Shown piece after piece: positions 16,295-24,528 of a DNA stretch of 64,000 bases. Source of the stretch: SSC3 sp963769585 (GTDB lineage Bacteria; Actinomycetota; Actinomycetes; Propionibacteriales; Nocardioidaceae). The DNA lies in NCBI GenBank assembly GCA_963769585.1, contig CAVYMJ010000001.1:434001-498000 (forward strand). The letters are read 5' to 3'. The translations under genes and the position numbers were made by a program. How positions within the stretch are numbered: position 1 is the first letter of the stretch; each line of letters opens with the position of its first letter. The notes below the pieces were generated by a model. It worked only from the letters and a program-made list of their open reading frames with translations. It did no database searches and had not been told where the DNA came from.

Positions 16295-16930
16295 ATGGGC
16301 ACTGTCAAGAGAGCCGGGGTCACCCGCCGGGAGAAGGCCGCAGCAACGCGGGAACGGATGCTCCGCGCCGCGATCGAGGTGTTCGCCGAGGAGGGTTACG
16401 TCGGAGCGCGGATGGTCGACATCGCCGCACGCGCGGGGGTAGCGGTGCAGACTCTGTACTTCGCCTTCCACACCAAGCCCGAGCTGCTCCAAGCATGCTA
16501 CGACCACGCCGTCCTGGGCCCGGACCGGTTGGCGCCGCCGGAACAGCCCCTCTTCGCCGGGCTCACCGCCGCCCGCTCCGGTCGGGCTGCGCTGCGGTCT
16601 TTCGTTGCCGGCAACACCGAGATCCTCGCGCGCGTGGGGACGACGGACGAGGTGGCGCGGGCAGCCCTCCACGAGCCGGAAGCCGTTGCGGTCGTCGAAG
16701 CAGGCGACCGCCTGCGCCGGGAGGGCTATCGCGCCATGCTCGCGTCGATCGCCGACCGGTTCGCCCTTCGCAGTGGCCTGGACCTGGACGAGGCGACTGA
16801 CATCCTGCTGATGTACGGCAGCAGCGCGACATACCTCTCCATGGTGCGCGCAGGCTGGAGCCGTGAACGCTTCGAGGAGTGGCTCACCGACACCCTGGCC
16901 CGCACGTTCCTGACACGGCCCGGACGCTAG
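16295..16930 (+). CDS. TetR family transcriptional repressor
   Basis: 211 aa from ATG 16295. A GTG at 16283 would add four residues but overlaps the GATAAT -10 box, so I prefer the ATG. The N-terminal HTH is clear: RERMLRAAIEVFAEEGYVGARMVDIAARAGVAVQTLYFAFHTKPEL. The C-terminal ligand-binding half is typical helical sequence with no recognisable ligand. It probably represses itself and the divergent hemerythrin operon through the operator at 16243-16272. Confidence 0.9.
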   Translation: MGTVKRAGVTRREKAAATRERMLRAAIEVFAEEGYVGARMVDIAARAGVAVQTLYFAFHTKPELLQACYDHAVLGPDRLAPPEQPLFAGLTAARSGRAALRSFVAGNTEILARVGTTDEVARAALHEPEAVAVVEAGDRLRREGYRAMLASIADRFALRSGLDLDEATDILLMYGSSATYLSMVRAGWSRERFEEWLTDTLARTFLTRPGR

Positions 16931-16967
16931 GGCGGACGTCGTGCGCCTAGCAGCCAGGAATGTGAAA

Positions 16968-17007
16968 GATCCGAACCCCCGGTCAGGGCTCGGATCGTTT
17001 CTCTCTT
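16968..17007 (+). terminator. Terminator after TetR gene
   Basis: Arms gatccga (16968-16974) and tcggatc (16990-16996) enclose a ccc/ggg inner pairing and are followed by the T-rich gtttctctctt. This is one of the few sites here with a T-tract. Confidence 0.65.
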
Positions 17008-17022
17008 GCGAGATCACACTGG

Positions 17023-17111
17023 CGGAGGCGGCGGGATTTGAACCCGCGACAGGGATTAACCTGAACCCGCTTAGCAGGCGGGCGCCATAAACCGGGCTAG
17101 GCGACGCCTCC
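17023..17111 (-). tRNA. tRNA-Ser (anticodon GCT)
   Basis: The reverse strand has acceptor ggaggcg/cgcctcc, anticodon stem cccgc/gcggg around ctGCTaa, a long variable arm typical of tRNA-Ser and a T arm with gggttcaaatccc. CCA is not encoded. Confidence 0.93.
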
Positions 17112-17192
17112 AGACAGCGGCCTAGGCTACCTGCCCCGCGGCCCGAGGAGCCAATCGGGGTTTCCGAGCCCGGCGCGAGCCGGGGAGCTCTG

Positions 17193-17687
17193 TCATCGCT
17201 TCCGGCGCTTGGCCTGCGCGTGCTTGCCGATGTCACGGGCGAACTCATCAGCGCTGCCCGCCACCAGGTTGACCGGGATGGTCGTGGTGCGGCCGTCCTG
17301 CAGCCGGATGACCACGACGGGCTCGCCGGACGCGAAGCCGCTCACGACGTCCTCGACCTCCGACCAGCGAGCCCTGAGTACTCCTGCCTTGCGCAGGTAC
17401 CTGACCTGGTACCCGAGGTCGTCCAGGCGCACCAGGACGGTGAGCCGGGTCAGCAGGAAGCCGACTACTACGACCGAGATGACAGCCAGGATCACCACGA
17501 CCGACAAGATGTCGACCGGGAGCCGGAAGAGACCGACGACGCCGGCTGTCGCGAAGACCAGAAGTCCGACCAGCACCAGGAAGGCGCCCATGAACCGGAC
17601 GGTGAGGGCCTGGGAGACTCGATAGTCGGATGCCACGGAGTCGATTACACCCCAACTCACCGCTTGCTCGCCAAATGCGTCCCACAT
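17193..17687 (-). CDS. Two-TM protein with PH-like domain
   Basis: 164 aa from ATG 17687; an in-frame GTG at 17636 would remove 17 residues and may be the true start. Two membrane helices (FMGAFLVLVGLLVFATAGVVGLF and LSVVVILAVISVVVVGFLL) are followed by a cytosolic beta-rich domain (VRLDDLGYQVRYLRKAGVLRARWSEVEDV, PVVVIRLQDGRTTTIPV) resembling bacterial PH/YdbT-type domains. The C-terminus is basic (KRRKR). It is probably a membrane-associated protein of unknown function. Confidence 0.72.
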   Translation of the reverse strand: MWDAFGEQAVSWGVIDSVASDYRVSQALTVRFMGAFLVLVGLLVFATAGVVGLFRLPVDILSVVVILAVISVVVVGFLLTRLTVLVRLDDLGYQVRYLRKAGVLRARWSEVEDVVSGFASGEPVVVIRLQDGRTTTIPVNLVAGSADEFARDIGKHAQAKRRKR

Positions 17688-17807
17688 GGCCCTTGTCACA
17701 AGAGCCTCAAGCGAGTCACACTCAAAGTTCCACCCTGGTGAGACGCTGCAGCCCCCCCGGCGCCCGACCGAACGCAGCGGCCCACCCGACGACAGCGAGG
17801 TGGCAGT

Positions 17808-18158
17808 GTGAGCGGTCTCGACAACGCCATTCACGGCCTTGAGCAGGCCCTGGCGGACTCCCCCCAGCAGACCTGGCACGGACTGGTCCGGCAACGCATC
17901 GCCAGCGTCCACGAGGCACTCCTCAACGAGCGCGCACGCGCGGGTGACGCGTGGCAGGCCGCCCGTGAAGCTCATCTCAAGCGAGAGCGCAAGCATCTTG
18001 TGGAGCGCATGAACAACCTCGACGCCGCCAAGTTCCCCGACCCGGACGAGTTCTCGGCCGAGGTGCGCAGGCTCATCCTCGACCTCGCCCACCACCGCCA
18101 GCGCGTCAACGACTTGGTCTACGACTCGGTCTCGATGGACCTCGGAGGCTCTGAGTAG
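17808..18158 (+). CDS. Conserved-type helical protein, 116 aa
   Basis: No family recognised. The sequence is highly charged and helical (NERARAGDAWQAAREAHLKRERKHLVERMNNL) and may form a coiled coil. The GTG start follows ggcagt. It lies between two tRNA-Ser genes and has normal codon bias, so it is probably a real gene. Confidence 0.65.
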   Translation: MSGLDNAIHGLEQALADSPQQTWHGLVRQRIASVHEALLNERARAGDAWQAAREAHLKRERKHLVERMNNLDAAKFPDPDEFSAEVRRLILDLAHHRQRVNDLVYDSVSMDLGGSE

Positions 18159-18168
18159 AGCCTGACGG

Positions 18169-18257
18169 CAGAGGGGGCGGGATTCGAACCCGCGGCTGAC
18201 ATCACTGCCAGCGACCGCTTTCAAGGCGGTTCCGATCGGCCACTCCGGCACCCCTCC
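18169..18257 (-). tRNA. tRNA-Ser (anticodon TGA)
   Basis: The reverse strand has acceptor ggagggg paired with cccctct (one G-T pair), anticodon loop ctTGAaa between ccgc/gcgg, a long variable arm and a T arm gggttcgaatccc. It is the second tRNA-Ser within 1.2 kb, on the same strand. Confidence 0.93.
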
Positions 18258-18468
18258 ATGGCCCCTAAGGACCGGTGGATCCAGGGAAGTCTAGAGGGCC
18301 GGGACAACCAGCGGGTCGCCTCCGGTCGGACGTCATGCTTGTCCACGCTGGTGTCGGTGACGGTCCCGCGCGGTCGGCGCGCACCGGCGGCTCCGATTTC
18401 GTCGCCTCCGGCAACCCGACCAGGGACCCAGTCTCCGGGCCAGGATCGTACGGCGCTCGCGGCACCTC
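18258..18468. other. Intergenic region before membrane gene stop
   Basis: About 210 nt upstream of tRNA-Ser(TGA) and downstream of the membrane gene. It should contain the tRNA promoter. No gene with good codon pattern was found. Confidence 0.4.
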
Positions 18469-19566
18469 TCAGAGCAGCGCTTCGAGCCGGTTCGGCTCGG
18501 GCCTGTGTGCCGACTGCTCCTCGAGCCTCCGGGCTCGGCGACCTCGATTGCCAGTGACGTAGGAGTCGGCCCGGATCACGGCGTACCCCAGGGCCAGGCC
18601 CAGGAAGAGGCTGTACCCCAGCACCAGGGCCGCCTCGGCGAGCGAGATCTGCGGATCGAGCAGCGAGGTCGAGACCACCGCCAGCCCGGCCGCGCCGAAG
18701 GCGCAGACCCACCAGCCCTGGCGGCGACGAGCACGCGTCGAAACCCCCCAGGCCAGAGCGGGGAAGCCGAGGAGGAACTCCGTGGGCCTGGGAACGCCGC
18801 CGAAGATGTCGTGGATCGCGCCGATCAGGTCGCCGGCGCTGTTGGTCAGGTCACCGGTCCCCCAACGACTCAGCGCCTCGGAGTAGGCGAGACCCACGAA
18901 CAGCAGCCCGATGCCGCTGACCACCGCGATCCCTCCGCGCCGGCCGAGCCCGTGGAGGCCGGCGCCGAGTCGGTAGACCAGGCCGACCGCACCGAGGAGC
19001 GCGACACCGAGTGCGAGATAGCTGGCCCGGTCAACGGAGACGGGCGCCTGGTAGGCCTCAACGGCGAACGCACCGACGACCGCGACCAGGGTTGCCAGGC
19101 CCACCTCGCGGGCGACATGCCGGAAGCGCGCTGCCGGCTTGGTGGCCATCACGCCGAGCACGGCGGCCAGCACTGCGGTACCGACCGCAACCCCCGACAG
19201 CAGGATCGGCTGCTCCCAGATCACCGCCGCGCTCGCCAGCACCAAGCACAGCAAGCCGCTGTAGTACGGCCGGCCACCGGTGCGTGCGGCCAGCGCGACC
19301 GCGTAGGTCGAGCTGATCAGGACCGCGCCCGACGTAGGCACCCAGGCCGGGACGCCGAGGGAGGTCCAGCCGAGCGCGCAGAGCAGCAGGCCGAGGCCAG
19401 TTACCCCAAGCCAACCCCGGAAGACCTGGAGCTTGGGTGGAGCGGTGAGAGGGAGCCGGGGGCGACGGCTCGCCGGCTCGGCCGGTCTGGTCCTGCGCAG
19501 GGTGGGACGTCGTCTCGGCTCTGGGGTTGCCCGGCGGCGACCAGGTTGCTGGTCAGCACGCGCCAC
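18469..19566 (-). CDS. Polytopic membrane protein, unknown
   Basis: 365 aa. A basic, Pro/Arg-rich cytosolic N-terminus of about 45 residues is followed by roughly ten hydrophobic helices (e.g. GWLGVTGLGLLLCALGW, LSGVAVGTAVLAAVLGVM, GGIAVVSGIGLLFVGLAY, AALVLGYSLFLGLALGYAV), ending in a charged tail. No transporter motif is seen. The GTG start has a gaggag Shine-Dalgarno sequence. Confidence 0.75.
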   Translation of the reverse strand: MARADQQPGRRRATPEPRRRPTLRRTRPAEPASRRPRLPLTAPPKLQVFRGWLGVTGLGLLLCALGWTSLGVPAWVPTSGAVLISSTYAVALAARTGGRPYYSGLLCLVLASAAVIWEQPILLSGVAVGTAVLAAVLGVMATKPAARFRHVAREVGLATLVAVVGAFAVEAYQAPVSVDRASYLALGVALLGAVGLVYRLGAGLHGLGRRGGIAVVSGIGLLFVGLAYSEALSRWGTGDLTNSAGDLIGAIHDIFGGVPRPTEFLLGFPALAWGVSTRARRRQGWWVCAFGAAGLAVVSTSLLDPQISLAEAALVLGYSLFLGLALGYAVIRADSYVTGNRGRRARRLEEQSAHRPEPNRLEALL

Positions 19567-19638
19567 GGTGGCAACTCCTCGCGTCGGGGCTCTGCGGCCG
19601 CCGTACCGCGTCCGTCCTTGCGGAGGATAGCAACGGCA

Positions 19639-20394
19639 TCAGAGTCGTCTGTTGGACAGCGAGGGGTTCTCACGTCGGCAGTCGGCCACGACCCCGGCGT
19701 CGACGGAGGCCAGGATCGTCTGGTCCTCCACACCGCTCTCCGCGATCACGTCGCCCCAGGGGTCGACCACCATCGACGAACCGGCGTAGCGGGGGCCCGA
19801 CTGGCCGGCCCCGGCGACGTAGGTGAGGTTCTCGATCGCCCGGGCAGTGAGCAGGGTCCGCCAGTGGTGCACCTTGTGGGGACCGGCGACCCACGCGGCC
19901 GGTACGACGAGCAGGTCGATGTCGTGAGCGAGGCGGCGTGCCTGCTCCGGGAACCGCAGGTCGTAGCAGGTGATCAGACCGACCCTCACGCCGCCGACCT
20001 CGACAGCGACCACCTGGTCGACCGACCCGGCCGTGAGGGCGTCCGACTCCCGGTAGCCGAACGAGTCGTAGAGGTGCACCTTCCGGTAGGTCGCGAGGAT
20101 CCCGTCTCGGTTGACGACGACCAAGGTGTTGAACGGTCGCTGCGAGTCAGGTGCCTTCTCGAACATCCCGGCTATCAGCGTCCGGTCCCCAGCGGCAGCG
20201 GTGAGCGCGGAGACGAAGGGACCCTCGAGGTCCTCGGCGTACGGGGCGACGTCCGAGCCAGGCTTGCCGAAGTCACGCGCAAAAGCCTCGGGCAGCACCA
20301 CCAGCTCGGCGCCGGGCAGGGAGCCGAGCCGGGCGCGGTTCTCCGACGGCTCCAGCGAGGAGGCGACCTGGACGAGCGCGAGTTGGAGAGCCAC
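19639..20394 (-). CDS. Carbon-nitrogen hydrolase (nitrilase superfamily)
   Basis: 251 aa. The Glu-Lys-Cys triad is visible: VVLPEAF (Glu), YRKVHLYD (Lys) and GLITCYDLRFPE (Cys), followed by VPAAWVAG and HWRTLLTARAIEN. This arrangement is typical of omega-amidase or deaminated-glutathione amidase-like cytosolic enzymes; the exact substrate is not determined. The GTG at 20394 was chosen because MALQLALVQ is the normal family start. It is divergent from mobA with only 18 nt between start codons. Confidence 0.88.
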   Translation of the reverse strand: MALQLALVQVASSLEPSENRARLGSLPGAELVVLPEAFARDFGKPGSDVAPYAEDLEGPFVSALTAAAGDRTLIAGMFEKAPDSQRPFNTLVVVNRDGILATYRKVHLYDSFGYRESDALTAGSVDQVVAVEVGGVRVGLITCYDLRFPEQARRLAHDIDLLVVPAAWVAGPHKVHHWRTLLTARAIENLTYVAGAGQSGPRYAGSSMVVDPWGDVIAESGVEDQTILASVDAGVVADCRRENPSLSNRRL

Positions 20395-20400
20395 GGGCCC

Positions 20401-20406
20401 TATGCT
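20401..20406 (+). promoter_or_regulatory. -10 box TATGCT for leaderless mobA
   Basis: It lies 6 nt before GTG 20413 within an 18-nt gap between divergent start codons, so the mobA mRNA probably begins at its start codon. Confidence 0.5.
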
Positions 20407-20412
20407 TCCACG

Positions 20413-20997
20413 GTGACCGAACCCCTGCGTCTGGGCGCGATCATCCTGGCCGGTGGAAGCGCCGTCCGGATGGACGGCGCCGACAAGGCTGCGATCGAGC
20501 TCGACGGCGTGACCCTGCTCGAACGAGCCCTCGCGGCCACGATGAGTGCGGTCGAGGTGGTCGTCGTCGGCGAGCAGGTCCCGACCACCCGTCCGGTGAC
20601 CTGGACTCGCGAGGACCCTCACGGCGGTGGCCCCGCCGCGGGCCTGCTCGCGGGGCTGCGCCGGTTCCTGCGGCCGCCTGACCTGGTCGCGGTTCTGGCC
20701 GTCGACATGCCCAAGGTCAACGCCGGAACCCTGGCTCGGTTGACCTGGACGGTCGAGGCCGACACGTCGTACGACGGCGCGATGCTCGTCGACGCGCAGG
20801 GGCGGACCCAGCCCCTGTGCGCGGTCTACCGACGCACCTCGTTACAGCGGGTCAGTCCGGAGCTGATGGAGGAGGAGCACGGCCTCCCGGTCCGTACCTT
20901 GATCGCGCGGCTGATCCTCGCGCACGTGCCGGCGGTCGGCGCCGAAGCCCGCGACATCGACACCTGGGAGGACTTGGCCGAGCTCAGGGACGACTAG
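20413..20997 (+). CDS. mobA: Molybdenum cofactor guanylyltransferase MobA-like
   Basis: 194 aa. It attaches GMP to molybdopterin to make the guanine dinucleotide form used by DMSO-reductase-type enzymes. The nucleotidyltransferase signature IILAGGSAVRMDGADKAAIEL at the N-terminus, DPHGGGPAAGLLAGL and VLAVDMPKV support this. It may serve the FdhF/YdeP-type enzyme encoded at 35975-38230. It is followed by a DUF6457 gene, a common partner. Confidence 0.85.
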   Translation: MTEPLRLGAIILAGGSAVRMDGADKAAIELDGVTLLERALAATMSAVEVVVVGEQVPTTRPVTWTREDPHGGGPAAGLLAGLRRFLRPPDLVAVLAVDMPKVNAGTLARLTWTVEADTSYDGAMLVDAQGRTQPLCAVYRRTSLQRVSPELMEEEHGLPVRTLIARLILAHVPAVGAEARDIDTWEDLAELRDD

Positions 20998-21061
20998 ATA
21001 CCAGCGACTAGGTCGTCACTGACGCTTGCGTGTCGGGCTCATCGGTATCACGCTAAAGAAC

Positions 21062-21349
21062 GTGACCCTTCACGACTGGATCGACGAACTGTGCGACGCG
21101 CTCGACATCGAGACGGAGATCGACGAGGGCTTGATCCTCGACCTGGCACGCGAGGCCGCGCACAACGTGGAGCGCGTAGCGGCGCCCATCTCGACGTACC
21201 TCCTGGGGTACGCCGCAGCACTGAGGGGTGGCAGCCCCGAGGTCGTTGAGGAGCTGGCCGGCCGGGCGTTGGTGCTGGCGGAGAAGTTCGGTGGCGACGA
21301 GGTCTCGGCGGACGACTTCGACGAGGCGGATCTGGTCGAGGCTGAGTGA
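21062..21349 (+). CDS. DUF6457 domain protein
   Basis: 95 aa from GTG 21062; an upstream TTG at 21026 gives an unlikely 12-residue extension. The pattern LHDWIDELCDALDIE, DEGLILDLAREAAHNVERVAAPISTYLLGYAA matches this small actinobacterial helical family, usually next to mobA. Function is unknown, but a role with molybdenum cofactor or molybdoenzymes is plausible from linkage. Confidence 0.8.
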   Translation: MTLHDWIDELCDALDIETEIDEGLILDLAREAAHNVERVAAPISTYLLGYAAALRGGSPEVVEELAGRALVLAEKFGGDEVSADDFDEADLVEAE

Positions 21350-21357
21350 CCGCCCTC

Positions 21358-21363
21358 TAGATT
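21358..21363 (+). promoter_or_regulatory. -10 box TAGATT for leaderless oxidoreductase
   Basis: It lies 7 nt before ATG 21371, which supports that start over the TTG nine bases upstream. Confidence 0.5.
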
Positions 21364-21370
21364 GGGGCGC

Positions 21371-22342
21371 ATGCGCGCCGTCGTCGTTTCCGAGCCAGGA
21401 GGGCCAGAGGCCCTTGGTGTTGCCGAGTTGCCTGATCCCGTCCCGGGACCGGGTGAGGTGGTGATCGTGCTCGCGGCGACGGCCGTCAACCGCGCGGATC
21501 TGTTGCAGAGAGCGGGTTTCTACCCGCCGCCGCCGGGTGCCTCCGACGTGTTGGGCTTGGAGTGCAGCGGCACGATCAGTGCAGTCGGTGCTGACGTCAC
21601 GACCTGGCAGGTGGGTGACGCGGTGACCGCGCTGCTCGCCGGCGGTGGGTACGCCGAGGAGGTGTGCGTGCCCGCGGGCCAGGTGATGCCCGTCCCCGAA
21701 GGGGTCGCCCTCTCCGAAGCCGCGGCCTTGCCGGAGGTCGCCTGCACCGTCTGGTCGAACGTCTTCATGCTCGCCGGCCTCCAGCCGGGCGAGACGCTCC
21801 TGGTCCATGGCGGCTCCGGCGGGATCGGGACGATGGCGATCCAGCTCGCCAAGGCGTCCGGGGTTCGCGTGGTCACCACAGTCAGCACGCCGGAGAAGGC
21901 GGCGACTGTGAGACGCCTGGGCGCTGACGTCGTGATCGACTACCGCATCGACGACTTCGTCGAGAAGGTCGCCGCCCTCGGTGGCGCGGATGTGATCCTG
22001 GACAACATGGGGGCGGCCTACCTCGACCGCAACGTGAAGGCACTGGCGACCCTTGGCCGCTTGGTCGTGATCGGCCTTCAGGGCGGAGTCAAGGGCGAGC
22101 TCAACCTCTCGACCCTGATGTCGAAGCGGGCTGCGATCCTCGCCACCACGCTCCGCTCGCGCCCGGTCGCCGAGAAGGCGGCGATCTGCGCCGCGGTCGT
22201 CGAGCACGTGTGGCCATTGGTGGCCTCCGGTCAGGTCAGGCCCGTCGTCCACGCGACCTACCCCTTCACCCAGGCAGCCGAGGCACACCGCGTCATCGAG
22301 TCGGGGGCTCACGTGGGCAAGGTGCTGCTGACTCCGCTGTGA
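21371..22342 (+). CDS. NADPH:quinone oxidoreductase, MDR family
   Basis: 323 aa, zinc-free medium-chain dehydrogenase of the PIG3/quinone oxidoreductase type. Evidence: AVNRADLLQRAGFYPPPPG at the N-terminus, LGLECSG, the NADPH-binding LVHGGSGGIGTMAIQLAK and a C-terminal THxYPFTQAAEAHRVIE-like ending. It reduces quinones or enones with NADPH in the cytosol. It is followed after 23 nt by bpa, which has its own promoter. Confidence 0.9.
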   Translation: MRAVVVSEPGGPEALGVAELPDPVPGPGEVVIVLAATAVNRADLLQRAGFYPPPPGASDVLGLECSGTISAVGADVTTWQVGDAVTALLAGGGYAEEVCVPAGQVMPVPEGVALSEAAALPEVACTVWSNVFMLAGLQPGETLLVHGGSGGIGTMAIQLAKASGVRVVTTVSTPEKAATVRRLGADVVIDYRIDDFVEKVAALGGADVILDNMGAAYLDRNVKALATLGRLVVIGLQGGVKGELNLSTLMSKRAAILATTLRSRPVAEKAAICAAVVEHVWPLVASGQVRPVVHATYPFTQAAEAHRVIESGAHVGKVLLTPL

Positions 22343-22352
22343 CTACACGGCA

Positions 22353-22358
22353 TAGGCT
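22353..22358 (+). promoter_or_regulatory. -10 box TAGGCT for leaderless bpa
   Basis: It lies 7 nt before ATG 22366 with no Shine-Dalgarno sequence. Confidence 0.5.
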
Positions 22359-22365
22359 TGCGCCC

Positions 22366-22944
22366 ATGACCGATCAGACACCCGAGAACGAGGCCACAGA
22401 GGACGGACCGCGCCTGTTGATCATCGGCCCGGACGGACAACGGGCCGAAGTCGCGGCCGCTGACCTCGAGGACGGCCAGGATCGTGCCGTCATCGACCTC
22501 GTCGAGCAGCCCGCCAAGGTCATGAGGATCGGAAGCATGATCCGCCAGCTGCTCGAGGAGGTGAAGAGCGCCCCGCTGGACGAGGCCTCTCGCTCCCGGC
22601 TCGCAGAGATCTACAAGTCATCGATCCACGAGCTTGAGTCCGGGCTCGCGCCGGAGCTGGTCGAGGAGCTGGAGCGGCTCTCGCTGCCGTTCAGCTCCGA
22701 GACGCCGTCCGAGGCCGAGCTGCGCATCGCGCAGGCCCAGCTGGTCGGGTGGCTCGAGGGGCTCTTCCATGGGATCCAGACCGCGATCTACGCCCAGCAG
22801 GTCGCGGCGCGGGCCCAGCTCGAACAGATGCGTCGCGCGCTCCCTCCCGGGGTCATGCCACCGGAGGGACACGGGGGTCCGCCCCAAGGTTTGACGCCTC
22901 CCGGAGAGGACGGAGAGCGCAACTCGGGCGGGATGTATCTGTAG
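22366..22944 (+). CDS. bpa: Bacterial proteasome activator Bpa/PafE
   Basis: 192 aa. An ATP-independent ring that opens the 20S proteasome and feeds it unfolded proteins. Core helices match the family (VIDLVEQPAKVMRIGSMIRQLLEEVK, LYKSSIHELESGL-like, LRIAQAQLVGWLEGLFHGIQTA). The flexible tail ends GMYL, close to the GQYL motif that docks into proteasome alpha subunits; the change is Gln to Met. It implies that the genome also encodes prcBA, which is not in this window. Confidence 0.9.
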   Translation: MTDQTPENEATEDGPRLLIIGPDGQRAEVAAADLEDGQDRAVIDLVEQPAKVMRIGSMIRQLLEEVKSAPLDEASRSRLAEIYKSSIHELESGLAPELVEELERLSLPFSSETPSEAELRIAQAQLVGWLEGLFHGIQTAIYAQQVAARAQLEQMRRALPPGVMPPEGHGGPPQGLTPPGEDGERNSGGMYL

Positions 22945-23037
22945 GACCTGGTCCTTTCGGGCTATTCTCCCGCCTGGGTCTGCCGGTAGCATGGCGGGGT
23001 CTGGAGGGGGTCCAGAGAGTCCCAGGGGGGATCATCG

Positions 23038-23388
23038 ATGAAGCGCTCTATTTTGTTTGCCATCGGCATGCTGATGGCGTCGTTCCTCGTAGCAGCAGTA
23101 CCGTCCGCGGCCCAGGCCAAGGCGAGTCCAGTCATCTGTCCAGCCGGTGACTCGGGGAAGATCGACACAACCGGTGACCCGCAGTCAGTCACGGTCACAG
23201 CACCTGACGGGTACCTGGTGTCGGGGTACTGCGCCAAGGGCGGTCAGCAGACCGACTTCGTGACGGTCGACCCTCCACAGAAGACTGTGACCATCACGGT
23301 CTCCAACGGCAAGGCCGTCTCGCACTACTCGGTGACCTACACCGAAGATCGCCAGTGCGACCCGTACGACGACCCATACTGCTCGTAG
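23038..23388 (+). CDS. Small secreted protein, unknown
   Basis: 116 aa with a signal peptide (MKRSILFAIGMLMASFLVAA...AQA, cut near residue 27). The mature part of about 90 residues is beta-rich with Cys pairs (VICPAG, GYCAKG, RQCDPYDDPYCS), suggesting disulfides and export. No family recognised. A ggggg Shine-Dalgarno-like stretch lies before the ATG. A strong hairpin follows. Confidence 0.75.
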   Translation: MKRSILFAIGMLMASFLVAAVPSAAQAKASPVICPAGDSGKIDTTGDPQSVTVTAPDGYLVSGYCAKGGQQTDFVTVDPPQKTVTITVSNGKAVSHYSVTYTEDRQCDPYDDPYCS

Positions 23389-23405
23389 CCGACCAGCAGG
23401 ACAAC

Positions 23406-23438
23406 CCGAAGGCCCGGACCTCTGGTCCGGGCCTTCGG
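23406..23438. terminator. 15-bp perfect hairpin
   Basis: Arms ccgaaggcccggacc and ggtccgggccttcgg with a tct loop lie between the convergent secreted-protein and pterin dehydratase genes; likely a two-way terminator. Confidence 0.85.
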
Positions 23439-23466
23439 CATGTTCGCGCCGGACTGGCGGGTCGCC

Positions 23467-23757
23467 CTACTCCGACACCAGGCGGTCGATAGTGGCCGCG
23501 AGGTCGAAATCGCGTGCGGTGAGGCCACCAGCCGAGTGCGTGGAGAGCCGGAACGTGATCGTCGTCCATCGGATGTCGATGTCGGGGTGATGGTCGGCAG
23601 TCTCGGCTGCGTCGGCCACCCGTCGTACCAGACCAATGCCCGCCAGGAAGCTGGCGGCCTTCACCTCGCGGGTGATCGTGTCGCCGTCCTGGGTCCACCC
23701 ATCGAGCCTGGACAGGGCTTCCGCGATCTGCGGCTGGCTGAGCAGAGTCATGGTCAC
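23467..23757 (-). CDS. 4a-hydroxytetrahydrobiopterin dehydratase
   Basis: 96 aa, pterin-4a-carbinolamine dehydratase fold. It dehydrates 4a-hydroxy-tetrahydropterin, recycling the cofactor; it can also moonlight. Motif: HHPDIDIRWTTITFRLSTHSAGGLTARDFDLA, with the family's His-His-Pro and T-H-x-x-G-G-L-T signatures. The ATG overlaps the sdhB stop (ATGA), an unusual partner for a TCA-cycle operon. Confidence 0.92.
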   Translation of the reverse strand: MTMTLLSQPQIAEALSRLDGWTQDGDTITREVKAASFLAGIGLVRRVADAAETADHHPDIDIRWTTITFRLSTHSAGGLTARDFDLAATIDRLVSE

Positions 23758-24527
23758 ACCTCGTCGCGGGTGGCCCTGTCACGACGGAAGATCTTCTCTC
23801 CCAGCCAGACCACCGGGTCGTACTTGCGGTCCACCACGCGCTCCTTCATCGGGATGATCGCGTTGTCGGTGATCTTGATGTGCTCGGGACAGACCTCGGT
23901 GCAGCACTTGGTGATGTTGCACATGCCGAGACCTGCCGCGTCCTGGGCGAGCTTGCGGCGGTCGTTGGTGTCCAGCGGGTGCATGTCGAGCTCGGCGTAC
24001 CGCAGGAAGAAGCGCGGACCCGCGAAGGCGGGCTTGTTGTCCTCGTGGTCCCGGACCACGTGGCAAGTGTCCTGGCACAGGAAGCACTCGATGCACTTGC
24101 GGAACTCCTGCCCGCGCTCGACGTCTGCCTGCATCATCCGGCGCTTCCCGTCGGCATCGCGCGGCGTCGGGGCGAACGCCGGGATCTGCTTGGCCTTCTC
24201 GTAGTTGAAGGACACGTCGGTCACCAGGTCCCGGATCACCGGGAACGCCCGCATCGGCGTCACCGTGATCGTCTCTTCGGGGTCGAAGTCCGCCAGGCGG
24301 GTCATGCACAGGAGCTTGGGCCGGCCGTTGATCTCAGCTGAGCACGAACCGCACTTGCCCGCCTTGCAGTTCCAGCGGACGGCGAGGTCGCCTGCCTGGG
24401 TGGCCTGGAGCCGGTGGATGGCGTCCAGCACCACCTCGCCCTCCTCGACTCCCTCGACAACGAACTCCTCCAGCCCACCGCCGGACTGATCGCCGCGCCA
24501 GACGCGCATCTTCAGGTCGTAAGCCAT
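23754..24527 (-). CDS. sdhB: Succinate dehydrogenase iron-sulfur subunit
   Basis: 257 aa. It passes electrons from FAD to quinone through three Fe-S centres. [2Fe-2S] ligands: WNCKAGKCGSCSAEINGRPKLLC; [4Fe-4S]/[3Fe-4S] ligands: CIECFLCQDTC and CNITKCCTEVCPEHI. ATG 24527 begins one base after the sdhA stop. The complex sits on the inner membrane. The closest layout known to me is the Rv0247c-type Sdh1. Confidence 0.95.
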   Translation of the reverse strand: MAYDLKMRVWRGDQSGGGLEEFVVEGVEEGEVVLDAIHRLQATQAGDLAVRWNCKAGKCGSCSAEINGRPKLLCMTRLADFDPEETITVTPMRAFPVIRDLVTDVSFNYEKAKQIPAFAPTPRDADGKRRMMQADVERGQEFRKCIECFLCQDTCHVVRDHEDNKPAFAGPRFFLRYAELDMHPLDTNDRRKLAQDAAGLGMCNITKCCTEVCPEHIKITDNAIIPMKERVVDRKYDPVVWLGEKIFRRDRATRDEV

Positions 24528-24528
24528 G

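Noticed and set aside
17688..18251. N-terminal extension of the PH-like protein to 352 aa
   Set aside because: It runs antisense through the 116-aa gene and tRNA-Ser; the TM/PH unit starts at 17687 or 17636.
18505..20412. Long in-frame extension upstream of mobA
   Set aside because: It is antisense to two real genes; mobA starts at GTG 20413 with its own -10 box.
23406..23438. Riboswitch or regulatory RNA
   Set aside because: A plain perfect hairpin between convergent genes is better explained as a terminator.
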